DNA of 64,000 nt, taken from the NCBI GenBank assembly GCA_016841945.1, contig JAENYC010000009.1:46165-110164 (forward strand). Direction: 5' to 3'. Source of the DNA: Haloplasma contractile (lineage in GTDB: Bacteria; Bacillota_I; Bacilli_A; Haloplasmatales; Haloplasmataceae). A program made the translations under genes and the position numbers. The notes under the pieces were generated by a model. It was not told where the DNA came from. It made no database searches and was given only the letters and a program-made list of their open reading frames with translations. Below are positions 1 through 8,416 of this stretch, in pieces. Positions within the stretch are counted from its first letter, which is position 1. Each line of letters begins with the position of its first letter.

Positions 1-469
1 GTGCTTCATAGGCCATCCCACCTGTTAATGAACCATCACCAATCATCGCAACCACATGATATTTCTCATTTAAATAATCTCTTGCATAAACAAAACCTGC
101 GGCAGCTGATATAGATGTAGAACTATGACCTGTTTCCCATATATCATGTACACTTTCACTACTCTTTGGATATCCACATAATCCTTTATATTTTCTTAAC
201 TTATCAAAGTATTTCGCTCTCCCAGTTAAGATTTTATGGGTGTATGCTTGATGACCGACATCAAAAATTATTTTATCATAGGGACTACTAAATACTCTAT
301 GCATAGCAACAGTTAGCTCAACGACACCCAAATTAGGTGCCAAATGCCCTCCTGTTTTAGAAACACTTTCGATTAAAAAGGTGCGAATTTCATCGCACAA
401 TTCTTTTAATTGTTCGATTGACATAGAAGATAAAAATTCTGGATTCTTAATTTCATATAATTTCTGCAT
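1..469 (-). CDS. dxs: 1-deoxy-D-xylulose-5-phosphate synthase, N-terminal part (cut by window edge)
   Basis: Condenses pyruvate and glyceraldehyde-3-phosphate to DXP, the first step of the MEP isoprenoid pathway, using thiamine diphosphate. Only the first 156 codons lie in the window. Visible hallmarks are the conserved DVGHQAY motif, the following THKILTGR segment and the TPP/Mg motif [15 protein letters not shown] near the edge. The ATG at 469 has an AAGAAGTG ribosome site just upstream. It follows ispA by 25 bases in the same direction, as in Bacillus. ispG and ispH elsewhere in the window belong to the same pathway. Identity is very secure; the C-terminal part is not visible. Confidence 0.95.
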   Translation of the reverse strand, partial: MQKLYEIKNPEFLSSMSIEQLKELCDEIRTFLIESVSKTGGHLAPNLGVVELTVAMHRVFSSPYDKIIFDVGHQAYTHKILTGRAKYFDKLRKYKGLCGYPKSSESVHDIWETGHSSTSISAAAGFVYARDYLNEKYHVVAMIGDGSLTGGMAYEA

Positions 470-494
470 CGTATCACTTCTTCCCGACATAAAT

Positions 495-1373
495 TTATTT
501 ATTTCTTTCAACAATTAATTGAAAAATATTTCTTAAAATACTTTCTTGAATCCCTAAACTAGTGATGTAATCTAGTGCTTTTTGATAGTGATTTAAAAGT
601 TCCCGATTAGATTGTTCTAATCCTAATAAACTGACATAAGTTGTTTTATGATTTTTTTCATCACTATTATTAGGTTTCCCCATTAATGTTTTATTACCAA
701 CTACATCTAAGATATCATCTTTAACTTGAAAGGCAATTCCAATATGATAACTTGCTTTTTTTAGAGTATCTAAGATTTTATCATTTTGATTGGCAATAAT
801 TGCTCCACCTATTAAAGCAAATTCTATCAATTTTCCAGTTTTATGATAATTAATATGCATTAATTTTTCAATCATTTTACGTTTAGTTTCATTTTCAATA
901 TCTAACTGTTGTCCACCTATCATTCCATTTGCACCACTGCACATTGATAATAAGTTAACGAGTTTAACTTTCACATCATTTTTTAGCCAATTATCACATG
1001 AAATTAATTGAAAACTGTCGACCAACAAACTATCTCCAGCCAAAATAGCTGTCGCTTCACCAAACACTTTATGATTCGTTAATTTCCCTCTTCTATAATC
1101 ATCATTATCCATAGAAGGTAAATCATCATGGATTAAAGATGAGGTATGAATTAATTCTAATGCAGCTGCTGTATTTATCCCTTTATGAACATCTTCGGAA
1201 AAAGCATCTATTGTGGCTAAGAGTAATAAGGGTCGAATTCTTTTCCCACCAGCAGTGTAAGAATATTTCATGGCTTCTTTCAATGTGTCTGCGATATCTA
1301 GTTTCTCTATAAAAGATAAACACATCTTATTAACAAGATGTAAATACTTATCACGAAAGCACTTTAAGTCCAT
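495..1373 (-). CDS. ispA: Polyprenyl (farnesyl/geranylgeranyl) diphosphate synthase
   Basis: Elongates allylic diphosphates with isopentenyl diphosphate to make farnesyl or geranylgeranyl diphosphate. The 292-aa protein carries the first Asp-rich motif ([11 protein letters not shown]) and the second (KDDILDVVG), plus GGKRIRP near the N-terminus that binds IPP. The frame is open to 1397, but the ATG at 1373 is preferred: it has AGGAG six bases upstream and gives the usual N-terminus. It starts two bases after the xseB stop and sits in the conserved nusB-xseA-xseB-ispA-dxs cluster. Chain length of the product cannot be decided by eye. Confidence 0.94.
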   Translation of the reverse strand: MDLKCFRDKYLHLVNKMCLSFIEKLDIADTLKEAMKYSYTAGGKRIRPLLLLATIDAFSEDVHKGINTAAALELIHTSSLIHDDLPSMDNDDYRRGKLTNHKVFGEATAILAGDSLLVDSFQLISCDNWLKNDVKVKLVNLLSMCSGANGMIGGQQLDIENETKRKMIEKLMHINYHKTGKLIEFALIGGAIIANQNDKILDTLKKASYHIGIAFQVKDDILDVVGNKTLMGKPNNSDEKNHKTTYVSLLGLEQSNRELLNHYQKALDYITSLGIQESILRNIFQLIVERNK

Positions 1374-1374
1374 A

Positions 1375-1572
1375 TTATTCTCCTGTTTTCTCACCATTTA
1401 TTTTTACGACTAGTTTTTCAGCTTCTTGTAATTTTTCATAACAATAACCATATAAATCTAATCCACGTTGATATAGTTTTATACTCTCATCTAAATTAAT
1501 GACACCAGATTCTAATTTTTTCACCACTTCTTCTAACTCTTCCATGGCTTTTTCAAACGTCATATCACTCAT
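1375..1572 (-). CDS. xseB: Exodeoxyribonuclease VII small subunit
   Basis: Small subunit of the single-strand exonuclease VII, which degrades ssDNA from both ends in repair. The 65-aa protein has the typical start MTFEKAMEELEEVVKKLESG and the LDESIKLYQRG helix, matching the family in length and pattern. A GAGGTGA ribosome site precedes the ATG. It overlaps the end of xseA by eight bases, indicating translational coupling of the two subunits. Confidence 0.95.
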   Translation of the reverse strand: MSDMTFEKAMEELEEVVKKLESGVINLDESIKLYQRGLDLYGYCYEKLQEAEKLVVKINGEKTGE

Positions 1573-2842
1573 ATTTCGTCACCTCTTTATTTTTAACCTC
1601 ACAATGTATCAACCCATCTTTTAAATAAACCTTTACAACGTCTTCAATCCTCACCTCATCAATACTACTAATCGGTTGTTCTCCCTTTTTAACAATTGAA
1701 TAACCTTTATGTAATATAGAGAGTGGATTAACGAGTTCCAATTTATTAATAAGTTGAGTAAATTTGTTGTTTAATCGCGTATAGTTTTTATCAAAATAAT
1801 AGTCAAGTTTATTTTTATTTGTTTCTAATTTTTGATATTCATTTATTAATAAAGATTTAGGATTATTTTTTTCTAAAATAGCGAACAATTTGTCCAATTT
1901 AAAGTAATGTTGTTCATAGAGTCGACTTGGATTTATAAAGACATAACTATTTTTTAACTTGTTTAAGCTTTGTTGATGATTTTTAAGCATATTGTTAATC
2001 ACTTGTTGTAATCTATTATGATATTGATTGAGTTGTATCATTAAATCTCGTTTATTAGGAACAACTAATTCTCCTGCAGCAGTTGGCGTCGCAGCTCTCA
2101 TATCAGCCACAAAATCACTGATGGTAAAATCTGTTTCATGACCCACTGCAGATATGATTGGTATATCAGATTGATAAATGGCATAGGCGACATCTTCTTC
2201 ATTAAAACACCATAAATCTTCAATAGAACCGCCACCGCGTCCTAAAATAATGACTTCAACATCTTTATCACGATTTGCTTTCTGAATTGAATGAATGATA
2301 TCATCTTTCGCTTTCACACCTTGTACAAGGGTTGGATAGACAATTACTTCACATAGAGGATATCTTCTTTCAATGGTCGTTGTGATATCACGAATTGCAG
2401 CACCTGTGTTAGATGTAATAACACCAATTTTATTTGGAAATTTAGGAATTGGTAGTTTATGCATTCGATCAAAAAGTCCTTCTTTTTGAAGTCTTTCTTT
2501 TAATTGTTCAAATCGAACATACAATTCACCTAATCCATCTAAAATAATGTTGGTTACGTAAACTTGATATGAACCACCCTGTAAATATAAAGAGACATAG
2601 CCCTCAATGATGACATTCATGCCGTCTTCACATTGAAATGAAATATTTTTTGCATGCTTAGAAAACATCACAGCGCTAATTTGCGATGTTTCATCTTTTA
2701 ATGTGAAATAAAAATGACCTTTACTATGGTGTTTAAAATTTGAAATCTCACCTTTAATCAAAATATTTTGTAAATTAACGTCATTATCAAAACAATACTT
2801 TAAATACTTATTTAAAGCCGTCACGGTTAAAGGTTCATTCAT
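1565..2842 (-). CDS. xseA: Exodeoxyribonuclease VII large subunit
   Basis: Catalytic subunit of exonuclease VII. The 425-aa protein begins with an OB-fold nucleic-acid-binding domain (LTVTALNKYLKYCFD, then GHFYFTLKDETSQISAVMF) and continues with the catalytic domain holding GVITSNTGAAIRDI, ILGRGGGSIEDLW and SAVGHETDFTISDFVAD. A long helical region follows, then a conserved LHKGYSIVKK segment near the C-terminus. The start ATG has only a weak ribosome site. It lies 15 bases after nusB; folD, found between them in Bacillus, is absent. Confidence 0.96.
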   Translation of the reverse strand: MNEPLTVTALNKYLKYCFDNDVNLQNILIKGEISNFKHHSKGHFYFTLKDETSQISAVMFSKHAKNISFQCEDGMNVIIEGYVSLYLQGGSYQVYVTNIILDGLGELYVRFEQLKERLQKEGLFDRMHKLPIPKFPNKIGVITSNTGAAIRDITTTIERRYPLCEVIVYPTLVQGVKAKDDIIHSIQKANRDKDVEVIILGRGGGSIEDLWCFNEEDVAYAIYQSDIPIISAVGHETDFTISDFVADMRAATPTAAGELVVPNKRDLMIQLNQYHNRLQQVINNMLKNHQQSLNKLKNSYVFINPSRLYEQHYFKLDKLFAILEKNNPKSLLINEYQKLETNKNKLDYYFDKNYTRLNNKFTQLINKLELVNPLSILHKGYSIVKKGEQPISSIDEVRIEDVVKVYLKDGLIHCEVKNKEVTKYE

Positions 2843-2857
2843 TTATATCAACTACTT

Positions 2858-3271
2858 TCAAGCCTTAATACTCACTCTGATCTTATCTAGTACACTATTA
2901 TTAAATGCAGATGCTTTACGATCACCTAAATCAATGTATTTTTTAGTGATTTCAACTGCCTCATTAATAATTACTTCATGAGGAATGTCTTTTTTAAATA
3001 ACAACTCATAAGTCGCAAAGCGAATAATGGATAAATCTAAATAAGATAATCTCTCAATCTTATAATTTTCTAAATTAAAAGAGATGGTTTCATCTATTTT
3101 TTCTTTGTGGTCTAAAACACCATTTATGCTTTCAAAAATATAGTCAGTTGCCTTTAACTCATATTGAGATTGAGTAAGGACATAATGTACGGTATCATAA
3201 ACATCATTATTTGATAACTCCATACTATATAACGATAAAATAATTATTTCTCGTTCTTTTTTTCGGCTCAA
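2858..3271 (-). CDS. nusB: Transcription antitermination protein NusB
   Basis: NusB pairs with NusE (S10) in rRNA antitermination complexes. It is an all-helical protein of about 137 aa, ending with the family signature IPHEVIINEAVEITKKY followed by KASAFNNSVLDKI. The reading frame extends to a GTG at 3280, but AGGTGA at 3275-3280 itself looks like the ribosome site. A TTG at 3271 gives the standard beginning MSRKKERE, so TTG is the preferred start. It belongs to the yqhY-nusB-xseA cluster. Confidence 0.92.
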   Translation of the reverse strand: MSRKKEREIIILSLYSMELSNNDVYDTVHYVLTQSQYELKATDYIFESINGVLDHKEKIDETISFNLENYKIERLSYLDLSIIRFATYELLFKKDIPHEVIINEAVEITKKYIDLGDRKASAFNNSVLDKIRVSIKA

Positions 3272-3331
3272 TTTTATCACCTATATTCTAAAAAATATCA
3301 TTATTATTATATCACAATAATAAAAAATAAA

Positions 3332-3353
3332 AAACCACTATTGTTAGTGGTTT
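3332..3353 (-). terminator. Rho-independent terminator after yqhY
   Basis: AAACCACTA and TAGTGGTTT form a nine-base stem with a four-base loop; on the minus strand it is followed by a T-rich tract. It begins at the yqhY stop codon and probably ends that transcript, so nusB needs its own promoter or depends on readthrough. Confidence 0.75.
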
Positions 3354-3717
3354 AAAAATTAATATTTACTACATGCACATAAACACGGGAAACTTCAAGA
3401 AAAGTCATATTGTAAATCGCTTGTTTTACATTCTCTTGAACTTTCTTTCCGACTTTATGAATTGAATCACCATATTTTACATCAATATACAAATCGATAA
3501 CAATGCCATTTTTTACGATTTCGGCATTAACTCCGCTACGATGATTGCGATTAAAAGCATCAGTGACAACTTTTGTTATTTTATCATGCATTGATGCAAC
3601 CCCATCTACTTCTAATGCGGAATTAGAAGCGATGACTTCTAATACTTTTAGATTAACATTGATATTTCCGTATTTGGGTTGGTTATTTATATCTAACTGA
3701 ATATATTTTACTTCCAT
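3352..3717 (-). CDS. yqhY: Asp23/Gls24 family envelope stress protein (YqhY)
   Basis: Small Asp23/Gls24-family protein. In Firmicutes YqhY lies beside the acetyl-CoA carboxylase genes and is linked to lipid and envelope homeostasis. The family pattern is clear: NVNLKVLEVIASNSALEVDG at the start, then VDLYIDVKYG-like alternation and a C-terminal VYVHVV strand. The ATG at 3717 has GGAGGG upstream and yields 121 aa; a longer frame to 3753 lacks a ribosome site. accB/accC, which separate it from spoIIIAH in Bacillus, are missing here. Confidence 0.87.
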   Translation of the reverse strand: MEVKYIQLDINNQPKYGNINVNLKVLEVIASNSALEVDGVASMHDKITKVVTDAFNRNHRSGVNAEIVKNGIVIDLYIDVKYGDSIHKVGKKVQENVKQAIYNMTFLEVSRVYVHVVNINF

Positions 3718-3790
3718 TGGTATCCCTCCTGCATTAATATTATTATATATCAACAGGCGGAGTTAATGCAAGTTTCTCTTTAATATTTGT

Positions 3791-4288
3791 TTAATTTACA
3801 TCGATTATTGAGAATTGTACGATGACATTTGTATCAGCGCCAAATTGACTTTTTGCCATTAAGATGATTTGATTCACTTCTTCTAATGTCAAATTATCAA
3901 CATATACTGACACATTTACTTCAGAATCAGATGCTCTTACAAAAACATCGTCATATCCAATGTTCATGATTTGTGTTTCAAGTATGCCCTCATTTTGTGC
4001 TAAGGTTTGAATCTTTTGAATGGTTTCAATCGCTACATTTTTATCTTCTACACTTACATTAGTTGAAGCTAAAACACCTTGTAAAGTAGTGATCATTGTT
4101 TGTCTGCTATCATTTAACTCTTGACGTAACTGCTCAAATTCTTCGGATTTATTTATTGTTTCATTAACATCAGAAGTCGTCGTTGTACCTTGTTCATTAG
4201 GTTTGTTATCAGGAAGCGCAAAATAATAAATTGACAGCATCACTATCATCACAACCATGAAAATCGTAACTTTACCTTGTGGTTTCAT
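3791..4288 (-). CDS. spoIIIAH: SpoIIIAH-like membrane protein
   Basis: Resembles stage III sporulation protein AH, which in endospore formers crosses the forespore-mother cell space and binds SpoIIQ. The 165-aa protein has one N-terminal membrane segment (about residues 8-25), a Thr-rich linker and an EscJ/YscJ-like C-terminal domain. That domain shows ETQIMNIGYDDVFVRASDSEV, which matches the SpoIIIAH pattern of an E-x-x-I helix, then GY-x-D, then a V-x-V strand. A strong GAGGAGG site precedes the ATG. Position supports it too: SpoIIIAH lies between efp and yqhY in Bacillus. The other seven spoIIIA genes are absent. Family call is firm; the role in this organism is unknown. Confidence 0.82.
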   Translation of the reverse strand: MKPQGKVTIFMVVMIVMLSIYYFALPDNKPNEQGTTTTSDVNETINKSEEFEQLRQELNDSRQTMITTLQGVLASTNVSVEDKNVAIETIQKIQTLAQNEGILETQIMNIGYDDVFVRASDSEVNVSVYVDNLTLEEVNQIILMAKSQFGADTNVIVQFSIIDVN

Positions 4289-4545
4289 AAAAATAATAAC
4301 CTCCTCTAAATATCTCTATTTAAAAATATGATTTTTAAATTAAAAATAATACTAATATTTACACTTTCTTCAAAAAAAATAATCTTTTTGCTAAGAAAAG
4401 TGAAAATATGGTTAAAAATTCAACATTAGTACTATTTTCTTCCTAGGCTATTACTAATATAATGAAACAAAAGGTAAAAAAATAACTAAAATCATCAATT
4501 TTTTTTAAAAATTAAAAAAACCTATGTAGAAATAGGTTTTTCATC
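4289..4545. other. Intergenic gap where spoIIIAA-AG would lie
   Basis: A 257-base, very AT-rich non-coding stretch. It holds the efp terminator at its right end and presumably the promoter of spoIIIAH; TTGAAG followed 17 bases later by ATTATT can be read on the minus strand near 4340-4370. No remnant of spoIIIAA-AG was seen in any frame. Confidence 0.6.
4517..4541 (-). terminator. Terminator after efp
   Basis: AAAACCTAT and ATAGGTTTT pair around a six-base loop, followed on the minus strand by a T-rich run. It lies five bases downstream of the efp stop and separates aroQ-efp from spoIIIAH. Confidence 0.75.
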
Positions 4546-5106
4546 TTATTTTGCACGAGAAACATATTTGCCATCTGCTGTTGAAATGATGACTTGTTCT
4601 CCATTTTCTATAAAAAGTGGGACTTGAACGCTTAATCCTGTTTGAAGCACAGCGTTTTTTGTCGCGTTTTGTGCTGTATCTCCTTTAACCGCAGGTTCGC
4701 ATTCTATAATTTCTAAAACCACTTTATCTGGTAGTTCAATTCCTAGTATTTCTGTTTCATACATGACAACCTTTACTTCAAGACCTTCATAAATAAAATT
4801 CGCTTCGTTTTCTAATTGTTCTAAAGGAATTTCGATTTGTTCAAAGGTATCATTATTCATAAACACATAGAAAGTACCACTATTATATAAATACTGCATT
4901 GATTGTTTTTCTATATGTGCAGGTTTAAACTTTTCTGAGGAATTAACTGTTAAATCAACAACACTGCCTGTGCGCAAATTTCTTAATTTTAAACGAACAA
5001 ACGCAGCACTACGAGCTGATTTAACATGTTGATAGTCCAAAACAGAAAAAATACTATCATTATGTTCTATTGTCATACCAGTTCTTAAGTCACTACATGT
5101 AATCAT
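4546..5106 (-). CDS. efp: Elongation factor P
   Basis: EF-P rescues ribosomes stalled at polyproline. The 186-aa protein has the three-domain EF-P pattern: ITCSDLRTGMTIEH at the start, AAFVRLKLRNLRTG, then NATKNAVLQTGLSVQVPLFI in domain III. The ATG at 5106 has AGGAGG upstream; a longer frame to 5133 is rejected. The residue at the domain-I loop tip is Arg32 in a KSARSAAF context, where Bacilli normally show Lys32 in PGKG. Arg at this site is known from the rhamnosylated EarP-type factors of some Proteobacteria. It follows aroQ, as in Bacillus. Confidence 0.95.
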   Translation of the reverse strand: MITCSDLRTGMTIEHNDSIFSVLDYQHVKSARSAAFVRLKLRNLRTGSVVDLTVNSSEKFKPAHIEKQSMQYLYNSGTFYVFMNNDTFEQIEIPLEQLENEANFIYEGLEVKVVMYETEILGIELPDKVVLEIIECEPAVKGDTAQNATKNAVLQTGLSVQVPLFIENGEQVIISTADGKYVSRAK

Positions 5107-5163
5107 ATTAAAACCTCCTATTTTCATTACCATTCATATTATATAAAAAAAATACACGTTTGT

Positions 5164-5601
5164 CTATCTCTTGCGCATTTCCAATATATATTTAATCGCT
5201 TCAATATAGCCATCTAACCCTTTACCTATGATGGTATAATCACATACATCCTCTATCACACTCTCTTTTCTAAAAGCTTCTCTCTCTTTAATATTGGATA
5301 TATGAACCTCTACTTTTAAGCATTTTACTATTTCTAAAGCATCACGTATCGCATAAGAATAATGAGTAAAAGCACCGGGATTAATAATTAAAGCATCATA
5401 TTGATCTAAAAAAACATCATGAATGGCTTCAATCACCTCACCTTCATAATTACTTACCATAAAATCATAATCTATTTTGTTATTAATACAGAAATGAGCA
5501 ATCATATTTTCTAAATCCTGTATGGTTTTATTCCCATAAATACTGATTTCACGTTTTCCTAATAGATTTAAATTAGCACCATTAATAATCTTAATTTTCA
5601 T
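5164..5601 (-). CDS. aroQ: 3-dehydroquinate dehydratase, type II
   Basis: Dehydrates 3-dehydroquinate to 3-dehydroshikimate in the shikimate pathway. The 145-aa protein is full length for the dodecameric type II family. It shows NGANLNLLGKREISIYG with the catalytic Tyr, the INPGAFTHYSYAIRDAL segment and EVHISNIKEREAFRKES with His and Arg contacts. One change is Ala where most members have Pro in NGPN. GGAAG precedes the start. It is the neighbour of efp in Bacillus too, and aroK follows about 0.5 kb on. Confidence 0.94.
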   Translation of the reverse strand: MKIKIINGANLNLLGKREISIYGNKTIQDLENMIAHFCINNKIDYDFMVSNYEGEVIEAIHDVFLDQYDALIINPGAFTHYSYAIRDALEIVKCLKVEVHISNIKEREAFRKESVIEDVCDYTIIGKGLDGYIEAIKYILEMRKR

Positions 5602-5724
5602 CTGCTTCCTCCAATTGCTTATTAATTAAATTTTATAATAATTTCAGTAAAATGAAAAGTCCTGTATAATATAATTTTATTTTTTATTCAAACCATGATA
5701 TAATTTATCCTGGAGGCGATAAAC

Positions 5725-6102
5725 ATGCAATGGTATCATTATACACTAATAGGTGTCATAATATTTTTAATCACATTAGTGGTCATTTCCTATTTTCAAG
5801 CTAAAAAAGCGAGTTCAAAATTAGATGCAGAGACTTTTAAACAAAATATGAGAAAAGGTCAATTAATTGATGTTCGAACTAAACAAGAATTTAAATCGGG
5901 CCATATTAATGGAGCAAGAAATATAAGTGTAACAACCATTGGTCGTGATTATCAAAAATTAAGAAAAGACCTACCCGTTTATATCTATTGCTCAACAGGT
6001 AGACGAAGTAGTCGTGCAGCAATCTATTTAACTTCAAAAGGCTTTAATGAAATTTATGAATTAGATAAAGGCTTAAAAAATTGGAATGATCCATTAAAAT
6101 AA
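5725..6102 (+). CDS. yqhL: Membrane-anchored rhodanese-like protein (YqhL)
   Basis: A 125-aa protein with an N-terminal transmembrane helix (about residues 6-24) and one rhodanese domain. The active-site loop CSTGRRS contains the persulfide-forming Cys; LIDVRTKQEFKSGHINGARN is the typical entry to the domain. It probably handles sulfane sulfur at the membrane; the substrate is unknown. TGGAGG lies upstream of the ATG. It is the only plus-strand gene in the first 14 kb. In Bacillus yqhL occupies the same neighbourhood. Confidence 0.9.
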   Translation: MQWYHYTLIGVIIFLITLVVISYFQAKKASSKLDAETFKQNMRKGQLIDVRTKQEFKSGHINGARNISVTTIGRDYQKLRKDLPVYIYCSTGRRSSRAAIYLTSKGFNEIYELDKGLKNWNDPLK

Positions 6103-6133
6103 AAACGATAGATAAATTTAGTCTATCGTTTTT
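6101..6133. terminator. Bidirectional terminator between yqhL and aroK
   Basis: AAAAACGATAGA and TCTATCGTTTTT form a perfect 12-base stem around a nine-base loop, with A and T runs at the outer ends. It overlaps the end of aroK and stops transcription from both convergent genes. Confidence 0.85.
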
Positions 6134-6615
6134 ATTATAATTCTATCACAAATAGATTCAATTGATAATCCATCACAAGATATCTCAATATCACAAACTT
6201 TATCATATAATGTTTTACGTGTATCAAATATATCTTTTAATGAACACTCGTTTAATAAGGGACGTTTATTTATCTCCTGTTGATTTAATCGATTCATTAA
6301 TTCTTCAATCGATACCTTTATATAAATAATAATCCCATTCTTTCTCATAAATTTGACGTTATCCTCATTTAATATGATGCCACCACCTGTTGCAATGATC
6401 GTACTTTGATTAAATGTCAGGTGTTGTAATACTATTGATTCTATTGCACGAAAATGAACCCAGCCAAATTGATTAATAATTTCTTTTACAGATAGATTGT
6501 GTTTTTTTTCTATTAGTTGATCGGTATCAACAAAATCATAATCTAACTTTGATGAGAGTGTTTTTCCAATACTTGTTTTGCCACTTCCCATCATACCGAT
6601 TAAAAATATGTTCAT
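6118..6615 (-). CDS. aroK: Shikimate kinase
   Basis: Phosphorylates shikimate at the 3-hydroxyl using ATP. The 165-aa protein has the P-loop GMMGSGKTSIGK, the DTDQLIEKK shikimate-binding Asp, the ATGGGIIL segment and a lid region with RPLL. The ATG is preceded by AGGGAG. It begins 12 bases after comGG and may be co-transcribed with the competence operon, an arrangement known from Bacillus. Confidence 0.94.
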   Translation of the reverse strand: MNIFLIGMMGSGKTSIGKTLSSKLDYDFVDTDQLIEKKHNLSVKEIINQFGWVHFRAIESIVLQHLTFNQSTIIATGGGIILNEDNVKFMRKNGIIIYIKVSIEELMNRLNQQEINKRPLLNECSLKDIFDTRKTLYDKVCDIEISCDGLSIESICDRIIIKTID

Positions 6616-6627
6616 ATTTATACTCCC

Positions 6628-7008
6628 TTACCTAATTTCTATGGTTAGTTTATCTGAATCCACATCATATGTGATAATGCCAAATTCATCTATGTCTTCA
6701 TGATTAATACGAAAACTAATCGTCCATTTGTTTATAGATGAATCATAATAATAAGTCAAATAGATAAAATCTTCATCATAATAAATGAGTTCTGTTTCAT
6801 AATTTAACGCTTGATTTAAAATAATTTTTTCTTTAATATGACTTTTAGCCCGTTCTTCTAAAATAAAAATATGATAATAATTATTTTTATCATTATAGTA
6901 GTTATTCGTGTTTAAACTACACAAAACGACAAAAATGAACATGTTTAATACAAAGATGAACAGAAATAAAGCATAAGGAAGAAAGAAACCATGTTTATTA
7001 TGACACAT
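6628..7008 (-). CDS. comGG: ComGG-like minor pseudopilin
   Basis: Last gene of the comG operon. The 126-aa protein has a short basic leader, a hydrophobic N-terminal helix beginning at KHG/FFLPYAL and a polar C-terminal part, as expected for ComGG, a fast-diverging minor pseudopilin of the DNA-uptake pilus. The assignment rests on position after comGF and on architecture; sequence similarity is weak. It overlaps comGF by 11 bases. There is no strong ribosome site, suggesting translational coupling. Confidence 0.7.
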   Translation of the reverse strand: MCHNKHGFFLPYALFLFIFVLNMFIFVVLCSLNTNNYYNDKNNYYHIFILEERAKSHIKEKIILNQALNYETELIYYDEDFIYLTYYYDSSINKWTISFRINHEDIDEFGIITYDVDSDKLTIEIR

Positions 7009-7429
7009 AAAAGATAACCTGTGTATAATATATTTGATTCATTTGATTGATGATAGTAATTTCAATGTAGTAATTATTTAATATAAAGTTTATTTCTTTG
7101 ATTCCATCTATTATCGCATAACTTGAGTTATTAATTTTCATCACGATGGCATTATTGTAAACATAGTATTGATAATGTTGTTGTCTATAATCATATTTTA
7201 AATAATTTGAACCTATTTCATATAGTGTTGCTTCTTTTAAATGATTTTCAATTCTTAATACGAGTGTTTCATAAGTTAAGGTATTATTATTTTTGATAAT
7301 TTTACTATGAATATTTATATTATAAAATATTTGTTGACATAAAACAAATAAATTTAAAAGGATAAATAAACAAAAAACAAGTTCTAAGTAACTAAAGCCA
7401 GACTTTTTCACAAACAGTTTTTCTTTCAT
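6998..7429 (-). CDS. comGF: ComGF-like minor pseudopilin
   Basis: A 143-aa prepilin-like protein of the transformation pseudopilus. The leader ends KKSG/FSYLE, the class III cleavage pattern with Glu at position 5 of the mature chain, followed by a hydrophobic helix. The C-terminal half is beta-rich, and its IIDGIKEINF motif recalls the ComGF signature region. It overlaps comGE upstream and comGG downstream. Confidence comes from synteny plus the prepilin motif. Confidence 0.77.
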   Translation of the reverse strand: MKEKLFVKKSGFSYLELVFCLFILLNLFVLCQQIFYNINIHSKIIKNNNTLTYETLVLRIENHLKEATLYEIGSNYLKYDYRQQHYQYYVYNNAIVMKINNSSYAIIDGIKEINFILNNYYIEITIINQMNQIYYTQVIFYVS

Positions 7430-7691
7430 TTTTTATATCCCACCAATAGATACATAAAGTATTATTTTCTAAAATAATTTCATAATCTTCACTTGTTGTG
7501 AATGGTTTACCACTTTCTACTAATACTACATTAAGTGTTAATGTTTGTTTCATCTTATATGATAATTTATGATTTTCTAGTTGCATTATTAACTGATTCA
7601 AGGGCACTAAAAAGCTATAAATTAACGTGGTTAAAATAACAAAACACAGCATTAATTCATAAAAAATATATCCTTTTTTACTATGTAACAT
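7392..7691 (-). CDS. comGE: ComGE-like minor pseudopilin
   Basis: Short prepilin-like protein. From the ATG at 7691 it is 99 aa with leader MLHSKKG followed by YIFYELML, giving the G/xxxxE cleavage pattern. A GTG at 7712 is in frame but has no ribosome site and would lengthen the leader, so the ATG is preferred. Ribosome sites are weak for both, and the start lies inside the end of comGD, consistent with coupling. Named by position between comGD and comGF. Confidence 0.7.
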   Translation of the reverse strand: MLHSKKGYIFYELMLCFVILTTLIYSFLVPLNQLIMQLENHKLSYKMKQTLTLNVVLVESGKPFTTSEDYEIILENNTLCIYWWDIKNERKTVCEKVWL

Positions 7692-8088
7692 AGACTCGAC
7701 CACTCTTTTCACTAATACTTATCAAATAAGTATGATTTTCACAACTCAGTTGAAATGAAACAGGGCTAATCACTTGACCATGACTGATTTCTATTGTAGA
7801 AGAACTGATTATAAATGCTTTGTCATAATTTCTTCTTATTACAACCGTCATATTCCCATCATTAAACACATAGGTATTTAAGTTAGGAATAATATAAATT
7901 TTAATGGTTGTAAAATGTGTCGTTGAATAAGTTAAACCATATAAAATATCTGATTCTAAGGTTTTAATAAAATAATTGACTTTTACAGTACAGCTTGATT
8001 GTTTACTAAAGGGAATCAATAATAATATCGAAGTGATGATACTTATCATAAATATTAATTCTATTAGATAACTACCCTTTTTATTCAT
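7681..8088 (-). CDS. comGD: ComGD-like minor pseudopilin
   Basis: A 135-aa prepilin with leader MNKKG and mature start SYLIELIFMI, with the invariant Glu at position 5. A beta-rich C-terminal domain with two Cys residues follows. ATG and the comGC stop overlap as ATGA, so translation is coupled. ComGD is a minor component of the competence pilus. The order C-D-E-F-G of prepilins after comGB is the basis for the name. Confidence 0.76.
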   Translation of the reverse strand: MNKKGSYLIELIFMISIITSILLLIPFSKQSSCTVKVNYFIKTLESDILYGLTYSTTHFTTIKIYIIPNLNTYVFNDGNMTVVIRRNYDKAFIISSSTIEISHGQVISPVSFQLSCENHTYLISISEKSGRVYVT

Positions 8089-8399
8089 TGTGAAGTTGTT
8101 GTGGTTTCAGTCGTAATAGATGCGACTCCATCAATATAACTTATTGAAGTTCCATCAAAACAAGTTGTTGATTTAATATAGTTTTCATCAACTAGAGTTT
8201 GTAAATCACTTGGAAGCATATTATGGTCAATGACATAAGCTTGAATTTGTGTATTCACCAATTCAACATATGCTTCACATGATTTATGATCTAAACTCTC
8301 TTTTGTATTTGAAATATTAGGAATTATTAAAAACATTAAACCCGATATAACGATTAAAACAATCATTAACTCTGTTAATGTAAATCCTTTTTGATTCAT
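8085..8399 (-). CDS. comGC: ComGC major competence pseudopilin
   Basis: Main subunit of the DNA-uptake pilus. The 104-aa precursor has leader MNQKG/FTLTELMIVLIVI with the class III cleavage site, a long hydrophobic helix and conserved elements of ComGC: CEAYVELVNTQIQAY, then LPSDLQTLVDENYIKS, and two Cys suitable for a disulfide. AAGGAG precedes the ATG. The C-terminus ends in an unusual Thr/Ser tail (ITTETTTTSQ) not typical of ComGC, which could be a glycan acceptor. Confidence 0.92.
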   Translation of the reverse strand: MNQKGFTLTELMIVLIVISGLMFLIIPNISNTKESLDHKSCEAYVELVNTQIQAYVIDHNMLPSDLQTLVDENYIKSTTCFDGTSISYIDGVASITTETTTTSQ

Positions 8400-8416
8400 A
8401 AAACGCTCCTTTTCTA

